Below are positions 1-14,628 of a stretch of 64,000 nt of DNA, piece by piece (the first letter of the stretch is position 1; each line of letters starts with the position of its first letter). Position numbers and translations under genes: made by a program. Under the pieces are notes generated by a model. The model was not told the DNA's origin and searched no databases. It saw only the letters and a program-made list of their open reading frames with translations. This stretch comes from Spirilliplanes yamanashiensis (GTDB taxonomy: Bacteria > Actinomycetota > Actinomycetes > Mycobacteriales > Micromonosporaceae), in NCBI RefSeq assembly GCF_016863475.1, contig NZ_BOOY01000032.1, positions 124,001 through 188,000 on the forward strand, written 5' to 3'.

Positions 1-1
1 G

Positions 2-961
<960 letters not shown>

Positions 962-982
962 CGACCGGCCCGCCGCAGCGCC

Positions 983-6313
<5,331 letters not shown>

Positions 6314-6421
6314 GTCCCTCACACAGCAATGATCGGGCACCTCGGCCGCAACCTGAGCATCGCCCCGGGCACACGGTGGTGGCACCGCGAGCGGCGATGC
6401 GCTCGGAGGCCGACCACCGGC

Positions 6422-7561
6422 TCACCTCCCGGCGGTGCGGCCGGCCGGCACCGGACCGGTGGCCGGCGGCGCGGGCCGCGACGGCCGCAGCAGCACGAGG
6501 ACGAGCAGCAGCGGCAGCGTGACGAGGAACGCCGCCCGCAGTCCCGTGGTGTCCGCGAGCAGCGCCAACCCGGCCGGAGCGCTGACGATCGCCACGCCGG
6601 AGGCGAGCGCCCCGAGCGAGGCGGCGTGCGCCCCGCGCAGCCCCGGGGTGGCGACCAGGTCGGCGAGCGTGACGGGGTAGAGCGGCGCGACGCCGGCCCC
6701 GGCCAGGGCGAGGGCGGCCGTGACGACGGCGGGGTGGTCGACGGCGACGACGCCGAGGGCGCCGGTCGCGGTGGTGGCCGCGCACCAGCGGACCAGGCCG
6801 GGCACCCGGACGAGCACCGGCCCGGCGAGCCGGCCGAGCGCCATGCCGATGGGGAAGGCGGCGCCGAGCGCGGCGGCCGCCGGCGCGGACAGCCCGGTGT
6901 CGTACAGCCGCGCCACGGCCCACACGGTGAAGCAGAACTCGACCGCGACGGACAGCACCATCCGGCTCCACCGCAGGCCCGCCTGCCGCGCCGCGGGGCG
7001 GCCGGGGGCGCCGGCCGCGGCGGGCGGGGCGGCGACGGCGGGCGCCGGGCTCGCCGCGACCAGCAGCAGCGGCGGGACCACGAGGGCCATCGCCCAGCGG
7101 CCGCCGACGAGGCCGGTCGCGTCGACGAGCCCGACCAGGGCGGGGGCGAGGACCGCGGCGACGCTGGCGGCCGCGTTGGCGCGGGTCAGGTCGGCGGCCA
7201 TCCGGGGGCCCGTCAGCAGGGCGGGGGTGACGAGAACGATCGCGGCGCCGCCCAGGCCGAGCAGGACGGCGCCGGCCGAGGCGAGGCCGAGGCCCGGCGC
7301 GGCGGCGAGCAGCGCGGCGCCGGCCGCGAGGGTGGCGCAGCCGGCGCGCAGGGCGGGCCCGGGCCCGGGGCGCAGCAGCACCGGGCCGAGCACCGCGACC
7401 AGCAGCAGGCCGGCGCCGAACCAGGCGGGCAGGGAGGCGAGCCGGCCGACGGGGACGCCGAGGTCGCGGGCGAGCAGGACGAGCACCGCGCCCAGGCCGG
7501 TGAGGGAGAAGCCGAGGGACGCCTGGGCGACCCCGGCGCGCAGCACGGCCCCGCCGCGCAC
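6422..7561 (-). CDS. MFS-type transporter
   Basis: 379 residues, almost entirely hydrophobic Ala/Leu/Val/Gly-rich helices broken by short Arg-rich loops, as in a 12-helix major facilitator. A loop resembling the MFS signature (GMALGRLAGPVL) opens the second half. The chosen GTG start sits one base after the stop of the upstream HAD gene, and GAGGAG at the end of that gene gives an 8-nt spaced ribosome-binding site, so the two genes are translationally coupled. Substrate unknown; sugar or drug export are both possible. The frame continues open upstream, but that extension is antisense-like and lacks a start signal. Confidence 0.8.
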   Translation of the reverse strand: MRGGAVLRAGVAQASLGFSLTGLGAVLVLLARDLGVPVGRLASLPAWFGAGLLLVAVLGPVLLRPGPGPALRAGCATLAAGAALLAAAPGLGLASAGAVLLGLGGAAIVLVTPALLTGPRMAADLTRANAAASVAAVLAPALVGLVDATGLVGGRWAMALVVPPLLLVAASPAPAVAAPPAAAGAPGRPAARQAGLRWSRMVLSVAVEFCFTVWAVARLYDTGLSAPAAAALGAAFPIGMALGRLAGPVLVRVPGLVRWCAATTATGALGVVAVDHPAVVTAALALAGAGVAPLYPVTLADLVATPGLRGAHAASLGALASGVAIVSAPAGLALLADTTGLRAAFLVTLPLLLVLVLLRPSRPAPPATGPVPAGRTAGR

Positions 7562-7563
7562 CG

Positions 7564-8181
7564 CTACCGCTCCTCGAGCAGCCGGGCCAGCTCGCCGAGG
7601 TCGCGGAGGCGCACGTCGCCGTCGAGGCCGCGCAGGGCGGCCGTGGTGGCGCCGGCCGCGCGCCCGGCGACCAGGCCCACCTCGGCGTCCTCGACGACGA
7701 GGCAGCGCCCGGGTGGCACCCCGATGAGGGCGGCGCCGCGCAGGTAGCCCTCGGGGTCGGGCTTGCCGGCGCTGATGTCGTCGACGGTGACCAGGACCGG
7801 CGGGTCGATGCCGGCGGCGCCGAGACGGGCCTTGGCGAGCCGGACGTCGGCACTGGTCACGACCGCCCACGGCAGGCCGCGGCGGGCGAGGACGGCGAGC
7901 AGCCGGGCCGCGCCGGGCGTGGCGACGACGTCGGACAGGTCGTCGTACTGCAGCTCCAGCTGGCGGGCCGCGGCCGCCGCGACCTCGGGTCCGGTGAGGG
8001 CGGGGAAGACCAGGCGGACGGTGCGCTCGGCCGGGGCGCCGTGGGCGAGCGGGATGACGGCGGCGGGGTCGGCGCCGTGCTCGGCGCACCAGGTGCGCCA
8101 GGCGCGCTCGACGGCGGCGTCGGAGTCGACCAGGGTGCCGTCCATGTCGAGCAGCACGCCCGCGACGTGGGAGAGTTCCAC
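7564..8181 (-). CDS. HAD-superfamily phosphatase (beta-phosphoglucomutase-like)
   Basis: 205 residues with HAD motif I at the N-terminus (LLDMDGTLVDSD), motif II serine/threonine in VVTSADV, motif III Lys in SAGKPDPEGYL and motif IV acidic residues in VVEDAEVG. The arrangement is that of the phosphoglycolate phosphatase/beta-phosphoglucomutase subfamily with an alpha-helical cap after motif I. A GTG start at 8181 is preceded by AGGAGG at good spacing. The gene is translationally coupled to the downstream MFS gene and divergent from the ROK gene, with a 13-bp palindrome between them, so a small sugar-phosphate metabolic unit under ROK control is a reasonable inference. Confidence 0.88.
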   Translation of the reverse strand: MELSHVAGVLLDMDGTLVDSDAAVERAWRTWCAEHGADPAAVIPLAHGAPAERTVRLVFPALTGPEVAAAAARQLELQYDDLSDVVATPGAARLLAVLARRGLPWAVVTSADVRLAKARLGAAGIDPPVLVTVDDISAGKPDPEGYLRGAALIGVPPGRCLVVEDAEVGLVAGRAAGATTAALRGLDGDVRLRDLGELARLLEER

Positions 8182-8199
8182 GCGTCCTCCTCTAATATG

Positions 8200-8212
8200 C
8201 TCGTACTACGAG
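8200..8212. promoter_or_regulatory. Candidate operator palindrome between HAD and ROK genes
   Basis: A perfect inverted repeat, CTCGTA-C-TACGAG, lies in the 53-bp divergent gap. It is 18 bp from the HAD start and 22 bp from the ROK start, where a repressor would block both genes. Function inferred from position only. Confidence 0.45.
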
Positions 8213-8234
8213 GATAAGGCGGTGACCCCCGGCC

Positions 8235-9386
8235 ATGGCAAGCACCGCGCGCTGGCAGACCGCGGCGCAGGTGCTGGCGCAGGTGCGCCGGCGCCCCGGC
8301 ATCACCCGCGCCACGATGGCCCAGGAGCTGCACCTCAGCAGCGGCCTGGCCACCGAGATCACGGCCCGGCTGCGGGCGCTGCGCCTGATCGCCGAGACGC
8401 CGGCGCCGCCGCGCGGGCGCGGCCGGCCCACCACGGTGCTCGGCCCGCACCCCGGCGGGCCCCTGGTGGCCGCGGTCGAGCTGCGCCACGAGGACTGGCG
8501 GTGCGCCGTCGCCGGGCTGGACGGCCGGCTCGCCGGCGAGGTCACCCGCCGGCACCGCGGGCGCGACCCGCGGGCGGTGCTCGGCGCCATCCGGGCGGGC
8601 CTGGCCGAGCTGCGCGCCGCCCACGGCGACCGGCTGCGCGCCGTCTCGCTCGCCGCGGCCGGCACCGTGCACGACGAGCACCTGGTGCAGTCGGCGACCC
8701 TGGGCTGGGGCCCGGTCGACCTCACCGGGCTGACCGGGCTGCCGCTGCTGTTCGGCAACGACGCGACCCTGGCCGGCGTCGCCGAGGCCCGCACCGGCGC
8801 CGCGACGGCCGCCGGTACCGCGCTGCACCTCATCGTCGAGACCGGGATCGGCGGCACCCTCACCGTCGGCGGGCGCCCGGCCACCGGCGCGCACGGCGCC
8901 GCGGGCGAGTACGGCCACCTGCCGTTCGGCGACCGGGCCCGGCGCTGCCCGTGCGGGGCGCGCGGGTGCTGGGACCTCGACGTCGACGGCCGCGCCCTCG
9001 CCCGGCACCTCGGCGCGGACGAGCCCGCCGACCCGCGCAGCTACGCCCGTGCCGTGCTGGACCGCACCGACCCGGCGGCCCGGGCCGCGCTGTCCACGGT
9101 GGCCGCCGCGCTCGGCTCGGGCATCGCCGGGCTGGTTAACCTGCACGACCCGGACACCGTCACGCTCGGCGGGCTCGGGGCGCCGCTGCGCGCCGCCGAC
9201 CCGGGCGCGTTCGCCGCGGCGTACACCGACGGGTTGATGGCCTTCCACCGGACGCAGCCGCCGCCGGTGGTCGACGCGACCCACGGCGACGACGGCCCGC
9301 TGCACGGCGCCGCCCTGCTCGGGCTCGACCACATCACCAGCGAGGCCGGCCTGGCCGCGTGGGCCGCCGATGTGACAGGTCGTTGA
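8235..9386 (+). CDS. ROK-family transcriptional regulator / sugar kinase-like protein
   Basis: 383 residues. The first ~70 form a winged helix-turn-helix (QVRRRPGITRATMAQELHLS, then LATEITARLRALRLI). The rest is a ROK fold with the ROK zinc signature CPCGARGCW and upstream glycine motifs (VETGIGGTLTVGG, GAAGEYGHLPFG). Family members are usually sugar-responsive repressors that have lost or reduced kinase activity. The 13-bp palindrome just upstream is the natural candidate autoregulatory operator. The neighbouring divergent HAD-MFS pair is the likely target. The ATG at 8235 is used because the nearby GTG at 8222 is out of frame. Confidence 0.9.
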   Translation: MASTARWQTAAQVLAQVRRRPGITRATMAQELHLSSGLATEITARLRALRLIAETPAPPRGRGRPTTVLGPHPGGPLVAAVELRHEDWRCAVAGLDGRLAGEVTRRHRGRDPRAVLGAIRAGLAELRAAHGDRLRAVSLAAAGTVHDEHLVQSATLGWGPVDLTGLTGLPLLFGNDATLAGVAEARTGAATAAGTALHLIVETGIGGTLTVGGRPATGAHGAAGEYGHLPFGDRARRCPCGARGCWDLDVDGRALARHLGADEPADPRSYARAVLDRTDPAARAALSTVAAALGSGIAGLVNLHDPDTVTLGGLGAPLRAADPGAFAAAYTDGLMAFHRTQPPPVVDATHGDDGPLHGAALLGLDHITSEAGLAAWAADVTGR

Positions 9387-9445
9387 CAGTCTGTTGACGG
9401 CCGCAGCCCTTCACCGGCGCCGGACGGCGGCGCAGGATGAGGTGC

Positions 9446-10855
9446 ATGACGCGCTGGACGCCCGATCCCAGTTTCTACGCCTCGCCCCGCGACGCGGCGG
9501 CGGCGCCCGCCGAGACGCTCGCCTACGTCGCCGCCTTCGACCGCTCGGCGCAGCGGCCCGACGCCATCGCCGTGGTGGACACCGACCCCGGCTCCGCCAC
9601 CTACGGCCGGGTCGTCGGGTGGACCGACATGCCGTCGGTGGGTGACGAGCTGCACCACTTCGGCTGGAACGCGTGCAGCAGCGCGCTGTGCCCGACCGCC
9701 CCGCACCCGCACGTCGAGCGCCGCTACCTGATCGTGCCGGGGCTGCGGTCGTCGCGCATCCACGTCCTCGACGTCAAGGGCGACCCGCGCGCGCCGAAGC
9801 TGGTCAAGACCATCGAGGCCAAGGAGCTGGCCGCGGGCGCCGGCTACTCGCGCCCGCACACCGTCCACTGCGGACCGGACGGCATCTACGTCTCGGCGCT
9901 GGGCGCGGGCGACTCCGACGACGGCCCCGGCGGCATCGCCGTGCTCGACCACACCACGTTCGAGGTGCGCGGGGCGTGGGAGGCCGACCGCGGCGACCAG
10001 CACCTCGCCTACGACTTCTGGTGGCACCTGACCCGCGACGTGCTGGTGTCGTCGGAGTGGGGCACCCCGGCGATGGTCGAGGGCGGACTCGTGCCCGAGC
10101 TGCTGCTGGGCCGGAAGTACGGCCACCGGCTGCACTTCTGGGACCTCGCGAAGCGGCGCAACGTGCAGACCGTCGACCTGGGCGACCAGTACCAGATGGT
10201 GCTGGAGCTGCGCCCCGCGCACGACCCGTCGAAGGAGTACGGCTTCGTCGGCGTCGTCACCTCCGTCGAGGACCTATCGGCGTCGATCTGGGTGTGGCAC
10301 CGCGCCGAAGGCGGCGACTTCGCCGTCACCAAGGTGATCGACATCCCGGCCGAGCCGGCCGACCCGGCGGACCTGCCGCCCGCGCTGCAGCCGTTCGGCG
10401 CGGTGCCGCCGCTGGTCACCGACATCGACCTGTCGGTCGACGACCGCTTCCTGTACGTGTCGTGCTGGGGCACCGGCGAGCTGAAGCAGTTCGACGTGAC
10501 CGACCCGTTCGCGCCGCGCGAGGTCGGCTCCGTGCGGCTGGGCGGCATCGTGCGCCGCGAACCGCACCCGTCCTTCCCGGACGAGCGCCTGGCGGGCGGC
10601 CCGCAGATGGTGGAGATCTCCCGCGACGGCCGGCGCGTGTACGTCACCAACTCGCTGTACGGGGCGTGGGACGACCAGTTCTTCCCGGACGGCGTCGGGG
10701 CGTGGCAGGCGAAGATCGACGTGGACACCGACGGCGGCGGGCTGACGCTCGACCCCCGGTTCTTCCCGCACGGCGAGGAGTTCCGCGGGCTGCGGGTGCA
10801 CCAGACGCGGCTGCAGGGCGGCGACGCCTCCAGCGACTCGTACTGCTTCCCGTGA
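9446..10855 (+). CDS. SELENBP1/SBP56-family protein, probable methanethiol oxidase
   Basis: About 469 residues of the selenium-binding protein 56 family, which includes copper-dependent methanethiol oxidases producing formaldehyde, H2O2 and sulfide. Family landmarks are the conserved HHFGWNACSS segment, YSRPHTVHCGPDG and the histidine-rich stretch around WWHLTRDVLVSSEW. No signal peptide is seen, so it is probably cytosolic. Start at 9446: the hexamer CAGGAT ends 7 nt before the ATG, matching the leaderless pattern seen widely in this window; a second ATG at 9437 is less well placed. The downstream membrane protein overlaps its stop codon (GTGA), which suggests a joint function. Confidence 0.92.
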   Translation: MTRWTPDPSFYASPRDAAAAPAETLAYVAAFDRSAQRPDAIAVVDTDPGSATYGRVVGWTDMPSVGDELHHFGWNACSSALCPTAPHPHVERRYLIVPGLRSSRIHVLDVKGDPRAPKLVKTIEAKELAAGAGYSRPHTVHCGPDGIYVSALGAGDSDDGPGGIAVLDHTTFEVRGAWEADRGDQHLAYDFWWHLTRDVLVSSEWGTPAMVEGGLVPELLLGRKYGHRLHFWDLAKRRNVQTVDLGDQYQMVLELRPAHDPSKEYGFVGVVTSVEDLSASIWVWHRAEGGDFAVTKVIDIPAEPADPADLPPALQPFGAVPPLVTDIDLSVDDRFLYVSCWGTGELKQFDVTDPFAPREVGSVRLGGIVRREPHPSFPDERLAGGPQMVEISRDGRRVYVTNSLYGAWDDQFFPDGVGAWQAKIDVDTDGGGLTLDPRFFPHGEEFRGLRVHQTRLQGGDASSDSYCFP

Positions 10856-11499
10856 GTGGTGGCCAGGTTGCGGCGCTGGCGGCGCTGGGGGCGTTCCACG
10901 GGCTGAACCCCGCCATGGGCTGGCTGTTCGCGGTGGCCCGCGGCATGCAGGAGCGCGACCGCGGCGCCCTGCTGCGGGCGCTGCCGCCGATCGCCGGCGG
11001 GCACCTGGCGTCGGTGGCGATCGTCGCGGCGGTGATCGCGGCGACCCGGTCGGCGGTGGCCGGCGGGGTGGTCGGCGTCGCCGGCGGGGTGCTGCTGGTG
11101 GGGTTCGGGCTGTGGCGGCTGCTGTCGCAGCGGCACTTCCGGTGGGCCGGGATGCGGCTGTCCGCCGCCCAGCTGGCGGGGTGGTCGTTCCTGGTGTCGT
11201 CGGCGCACGGCGCCGGGCTGATGCTGCTGCCGGTGCTGGCGTCCGGGCCGGCGGCCGCGCCGGGCGGCGCCGGCCACGCCGGGCACGCGGTCGCCGCCGG
11301 GGCCGGCGGGGCGCTGACCGGGCTGGCGGCCGCCGGGGTGCACACCGTCGCGATGTTCGTGGTGGCCGGCGGCCTCGCCCTGCTGGTGTACGAGGTCGTC
11401 GGCACCAGCATCCTGCGCCGGGCGTGGTTCAACGTGGACCGGCTGTGGGCGGCGGTGCTGGTGGCGGCGGGCGTGGTGACCATCGTCGCGGCCACCTGA
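10852..11499 (+). CDS. Polytopic membrane protein coupled to the SBP56 gene
   Basis: 215 residues with about six hydrophobic segments. Two histidine-containing motifs lie at the starts of membrane segments: AFHGLNPAMGW near the N-terminus and SSAHGAGLMLLP in the middle. They are reminiscent of the metal-binding helices of NicO/UreH/HupE-type transition-metal transporters, but I cannot assign it to one family. The GTG start overlaps the TGA of the methanethiol-oxidase-like gene, so the pair is translationally coupled. Inference: a metal (copper?) or sulfur-compound transporter serving the enzyme. Confidence 0.75.
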   Translation: MSGGQVAALAALGAFHGLNPAMGWLFAVARGMQERDRGALLRALPPIAGGHLASVAIVAAVIAATRSAVAGGVVGVAGGVLLVGFGLWRLLSQRHFRWAGMRLSAAQLAGWSFLVSSAHGAGLMLLPVLASGPAAAPGGAGHAGHAVAAGAGGALTGLAAAGVHTVAMFVVAGGLALLVYEVVGTSILRRAWFNVDRLWAAVLVAAGVVTIVAAT

Positions 11500-11517
11500 C
11501 GCCCGCCGCCCCGGGGG

Positions 11518-13101
11518 TCAGCCGGCCCAGCCGGGCACCGTCGGCCGGGGCCCGGCGGGGCGCGCGGGGCCGCCGCGCCGGCCGATGCCGAACGGCTCCG
11601 GCTCCACGGCCGGGCAGGTGGCGCCCGCCGCGGGCAGCGTCAGGGTCAGCAGGTAGCCGTCCACCGCGGCGCGGGTGCAGGCGCCGCGCGCGTAGGCGGC
11701 GTGCCCCCAGCCGAGGTAGGTGACCAGCCGGGCCCGGCTGCCCAGGTGGCCGGCCACGGTCTGCGCCCAGGCCAGCGGGGTGGCCGGGTCGTACCGGGCG
11801 TTGAGCAGCAGCACCGGCTGCTGGGCGCGCGGCGGCACCCGCTGGCCGAAGGCGGTGCGCACGGGCCCGCCGAGGCACGCCGTCACCGCCGTCACGGCCA
11901 GCGGCGACAGCCGCATGTCGGGGGCGATCCGGGCGGAGCGGGCCAGCGCACCGGCGTACGCCCGGTCGCTGGGCACCGGCAGCGACCAGTCGGCGCAGAA
12001 CGCGGCGGCGAACGGGTTGTCGGCCAGGGTGGTGGCGGGCGCGGCGCTCCACCGGGCGGCGCGCGCGACGGCGGCCCGGGCGGCGGGCGTGGCCGCCGCC
12101 CCGCCGGAGGCGGCCGACTGCAGGTAGTACGCGAGGGCGTACCAGTCGGGGCCGTAGAGCGAGCCGAACGCGACCGACAGCAGGCCGTAGGTGTCCAGCG
12201 GCCGGCGCGGGTCGACCGGGTCGGCGAGCGTGCCGGTGGCGGCGCGGCGCAGCAGGGCCGCCCACACGGCGCGCACGTCGCGGCCGCGCAGCGCGCACAG
12301 CTCGTCGCGGCCGCACCAGGCGACGAACTCGTCGAAGCCGGCCTGGGCGGCGGCGGCCTCGGCGTCGAGGAAGTCGCGCACGCCCGCCGAGTGGTCCATG
12401 ACGCTGTCGAGGACGACCGCGCGGGTGCGCTGCGGGTAGCGGGCCAGGTACTGCTGGCCCATCAGGGTGCCGTACGAGACGCCGTAGAACGACAGGGTGC
12501 GCTCGCCGAGGGCGGCGCGCAGGGCGTCGAGGTCGCGCACGACGCTGGCGGTGTCGGCGTGGTCGAACAGCGGGCCGGAGCGGGCGCGGCAGTCGGCGGC
12601 GAGCCGCCGGTTGTAGGCGGCCAGCGTGGCCAGCCTGGCGCCGAGCGGCGACGGCGCGGCGGCGCTGAGGTCGGCGGAGCAGCGGATGGGGTGGCTGCGG
12701 CCGACGCCGCGCGGGTCGAAGCCGACGATGTCGAAGCGGCGCAGCAGCTCGGGGCTGAAGTAGGCGGGGGCGCCGAGGGCGAGGTCGACGCCGGACTCCC
12801 CCGGCCCGCCGGGGTTGACGACGAGCACGCCGATGCGCCGGGCCGGGTCGGCGGCGGCGCGGCGGGCGACGGCCACGTCGATGCGCGGGCCGTACGGGTC
12901 GGCCCAGTCGACGGGCACGCGCAGGGCGGCGCAGTCGGCGGCCGGGTTCTCGGCGCAGGTCGACCACGTCAGCCCGCTCGGCCGGGCGGCGTCCGCCTGA
13001 TCCGGCCCGCGGGCGGCGAGGCCGGCGACCGCGAGGACGGTCACCAGGAGTGCACAGAGGAACAATCGGGTGGCTCGCACGCTTCTCCGCCCAGGCGTCA
13101 T
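11518..13101 (-). CDS. Secreted alpha/beta-hydrolase, tripeptidyl aminopeptidase-like (S33)
   Basis: 527 residues with an N-terminal signal peptide (Arg-rich start, then LFLCALLVTVLAVAGLAA). The alpha/beta-hydrolase core carries the oxyanion motif VNPGGPGESG, nucleophile elbow GVSYGT, an Asp in NARYDPATP and a C-terminal His in GWGHAAY, so the Ser-Asp-His triad is complete. This layout is typical of secreted actinobacterial SlpD/SlpE/Tap-like aminopeptidases that trim short peptides outside the cell. It is convergent with the preceding membrane-protein gene (18 bp apart) and stands alone. The upstream gap contains TTGACA but no well-spaced -10 box. Confidence 0.9.
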   Translation of the reverse strand: MTPGRRSVRATRLFLCALLVTVLAVAGLAARGPDQADAARPSGLTWSTCAENPAADCAALRVPVDWADPYGPRIDVAVARRAAADPARRIGVLVVNPGGPGESGVDLALGAPAYFSPELLRRFDIVGFDPRGVGRSHPIRCSADLSAAAPSPLGARLATLAAYNRRLAADCRARSGPLFDHADTASVVRDLDALRAALGERTLSFYGVSYGTLMGQQYLARYPQRTRAVVLDSVMDHSAGVRDFLDAEAAAAQAGFDEFVAWCGRDELCALRGRDVRAVWAALLRRAATGTLADPVDPRRPLDTYGLLSVAFGSLYGPDWYALAYYLQSAASGGAAATPAARAAVARAARWSAAPATTLADNPFAAAFCADWSLPVPSDRAYAGALARSARIAPDMRLSPLAVTAVTACLGGPVRTAFGQRVPPRAQQPVLLLNARYDPATPLAWAQTVAGHLGSRARLVTYLGWGHAAYARGACTRAAVDGYLLTLTLPAAGATCPAVEPEPFGIGRRGGPARPAGPRPTVPGWAG

Positions 13102-13170
13102 TCAGACATTTACGGCATATCAGTCTGTCAAACGCCCGGGCGGCGGCCTATGACACGGCCCGGAGTGTCG

Positions 13171-14520
13171 TCATGATCGGCGGTTCACCGCGGCCGTCGC
13201 CGCCCACAGCACCGCCCCGCCCAGCAGCAGCCAGCCGGCCAGCAGGTAGATGCTGCCCTCCTGCACGACGGGCAGCAGGAACACGAACGACACGATGGCG
13301 CCTGCCACCAGCGCGGCGGTCGGCGCGGTGAAGTGCTCGTGCTCGACGGCGTCCCGCCGCAGCACCAGCGCCGACACGTTGACCAGCAGGAACACGCCGG
13401 TCAGCAGCAGCACGGTGGTGTCGGACAGGTCGGACAGGTCGGAGACGGTGATGAGCAGCAGGATCGCCAGGCCGGTGGTGAAGGCGATGGCCACCCAGGG
13501 CGCGCCGCGCCGCGAGACCCGGCCGAGCGGCGCCGGCACCACGCCGCGCCGCGCCATGCCGTACAGCAGGCGCGACGCCATCACCATGTTGATCAGCATG
13601 GTGTTGGCGACCGCGATGATCGAGACGGCGGAGAAGACCCGGTCGACGGGCAGGCCGGGCGCGCCCTCGCGGACGACCTCCAGCAGCGGGCCGGTCGATG
13701 CGACGAGCACGTCCAGCGGCACCGTCATCACGGCGGTGAACGCCACCAGCAGGTAGACGACGCCCGCCAGCACCAGGCCGGTGACCAGCGCGGGCGGGAA
13801 GGTGCGCGACGGCTCCTTCGTCTCCTCGGCGAGGTTGACCGCGTCCTCGAAGCCGAGGAAGGCGTAGAACGCGGTGCCGGCGCCGGCGAGCAGGCCGGTG
13901 GCGATGCCGAAGCCGCTGCCCTCGAACTGGAACGCCTGGCCGGGGTTGCCCTCGCCGGACACCAGCACGACCGCGCCGACGGCGATGATGAACAGCAGGC
14001 CGGACAGCTCGACGAGCGTGATGCCGATGTTGACCCGGATCGACTCGGCCACGCCCCACAGGTTGACCGCCGCCACCAGCAGCATGGCCAGAATGCCGAT
14101 GAGCACCGTCGGCGGGTTCTCGACGCCGGTCAGGCCGGTGAAGTAGCGCCCGCCGATCCGGCTCGCCGCGAACGCCGCCGACGTGATGCCGGACGCCATC
14201 ACCGCGAACGTCACGATGAAGCTGAGCGCCTGCCGGCCGAACGCCCGGTCGACGTAGAGCGCCGCCCCGGCCGCCTGCGGGTACTTCGTGACCAGCTCCA
14301 GGTACGCGAACGCGGTGAGGAAGGCCAGCGCGAACGCGATCAGGAACGACAGCCAGATCGCCCCGCCCGCGTCGCCGCCGACCTCGCCGGTCAGCGAGTA
14401 GATGCCGGCGCCGAGGATGTCGCCGATGATGAAGAACGTGAGCATCGGCCGGCTGATCACCCGGCGCAGCTCGCCGGGGCCCTGCGGGGGCGCGGTCTCG
14501 GTCGACGGGGTAGCGCTCAT
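13171..14520 (-). CDS. APC-superfamily amino acid permease
   Basis: 449 residues, about 12 transmembrane helices. The first helix carries the APC signature FIIGDILGAGIYSLTG, and a conserved loop reads GFEDAVNLAEETKEPSRTF. The frame stays open well upstream, but the ATG at 14520 is preceded by GGGAGG at proper spacing and begins a short polar tail before helix 1, as in the family. Substrate is not readable. It is a monocistronic unit between the divergent sugar dehydrogenase gene and the secreted peptidase gene; import of peptide-derived amino acids would fit but is inference. Confidence 0.88.
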   Translation of the reverse strand: MSATPSTETAPPQGPGELRRVISRPMLTFFIIGDILGAGIYSLTGEVGGDAGGAIWLSFLIAFALAFLTAFAYLELVTKYPQAAGAALYVDRAFGRQALSFIVTFAVMASGITSAAFAASRIGGRYFTGLTGVENPPTVLIGILAMLLVAAVNLWGVAESIRVNIGITLVELSGLLFIIAVGAVVLVSGEGNPGQAFQFEGSGFGIATGLLAGAGTAFYAFLGFEDAVNLAEETKEPSRTFPPALVTGLVLAGVVYLLVAFTAVMTVPLDVLVASTGPLLEVVREGAPGLPVDRVFSAVSIIAVANTMLINMVMASRLLYGMARRGVVPAPLGRVSRRGAPWVAIAFTTGLAILLLITVSDLSDLSDTTVLLLTGVFLLVNVSALVLRRDAVEHEHFTAPTAALVAGAIVSFVFLLPVVQEGSIYLLAGWLLLGGAVLWAATAAVNRRS

Positions 14521-14628
14521 CGGGCGGCCTCCCAGCTCGCGGTGGGTTACCTGATACCCCGCTGAGAGTTCGGCGAAGCGCGCCCGTGCGGTGGGCGGGG
14601 CGGCCCGATCGGTGGCACGGTGGAGGGC

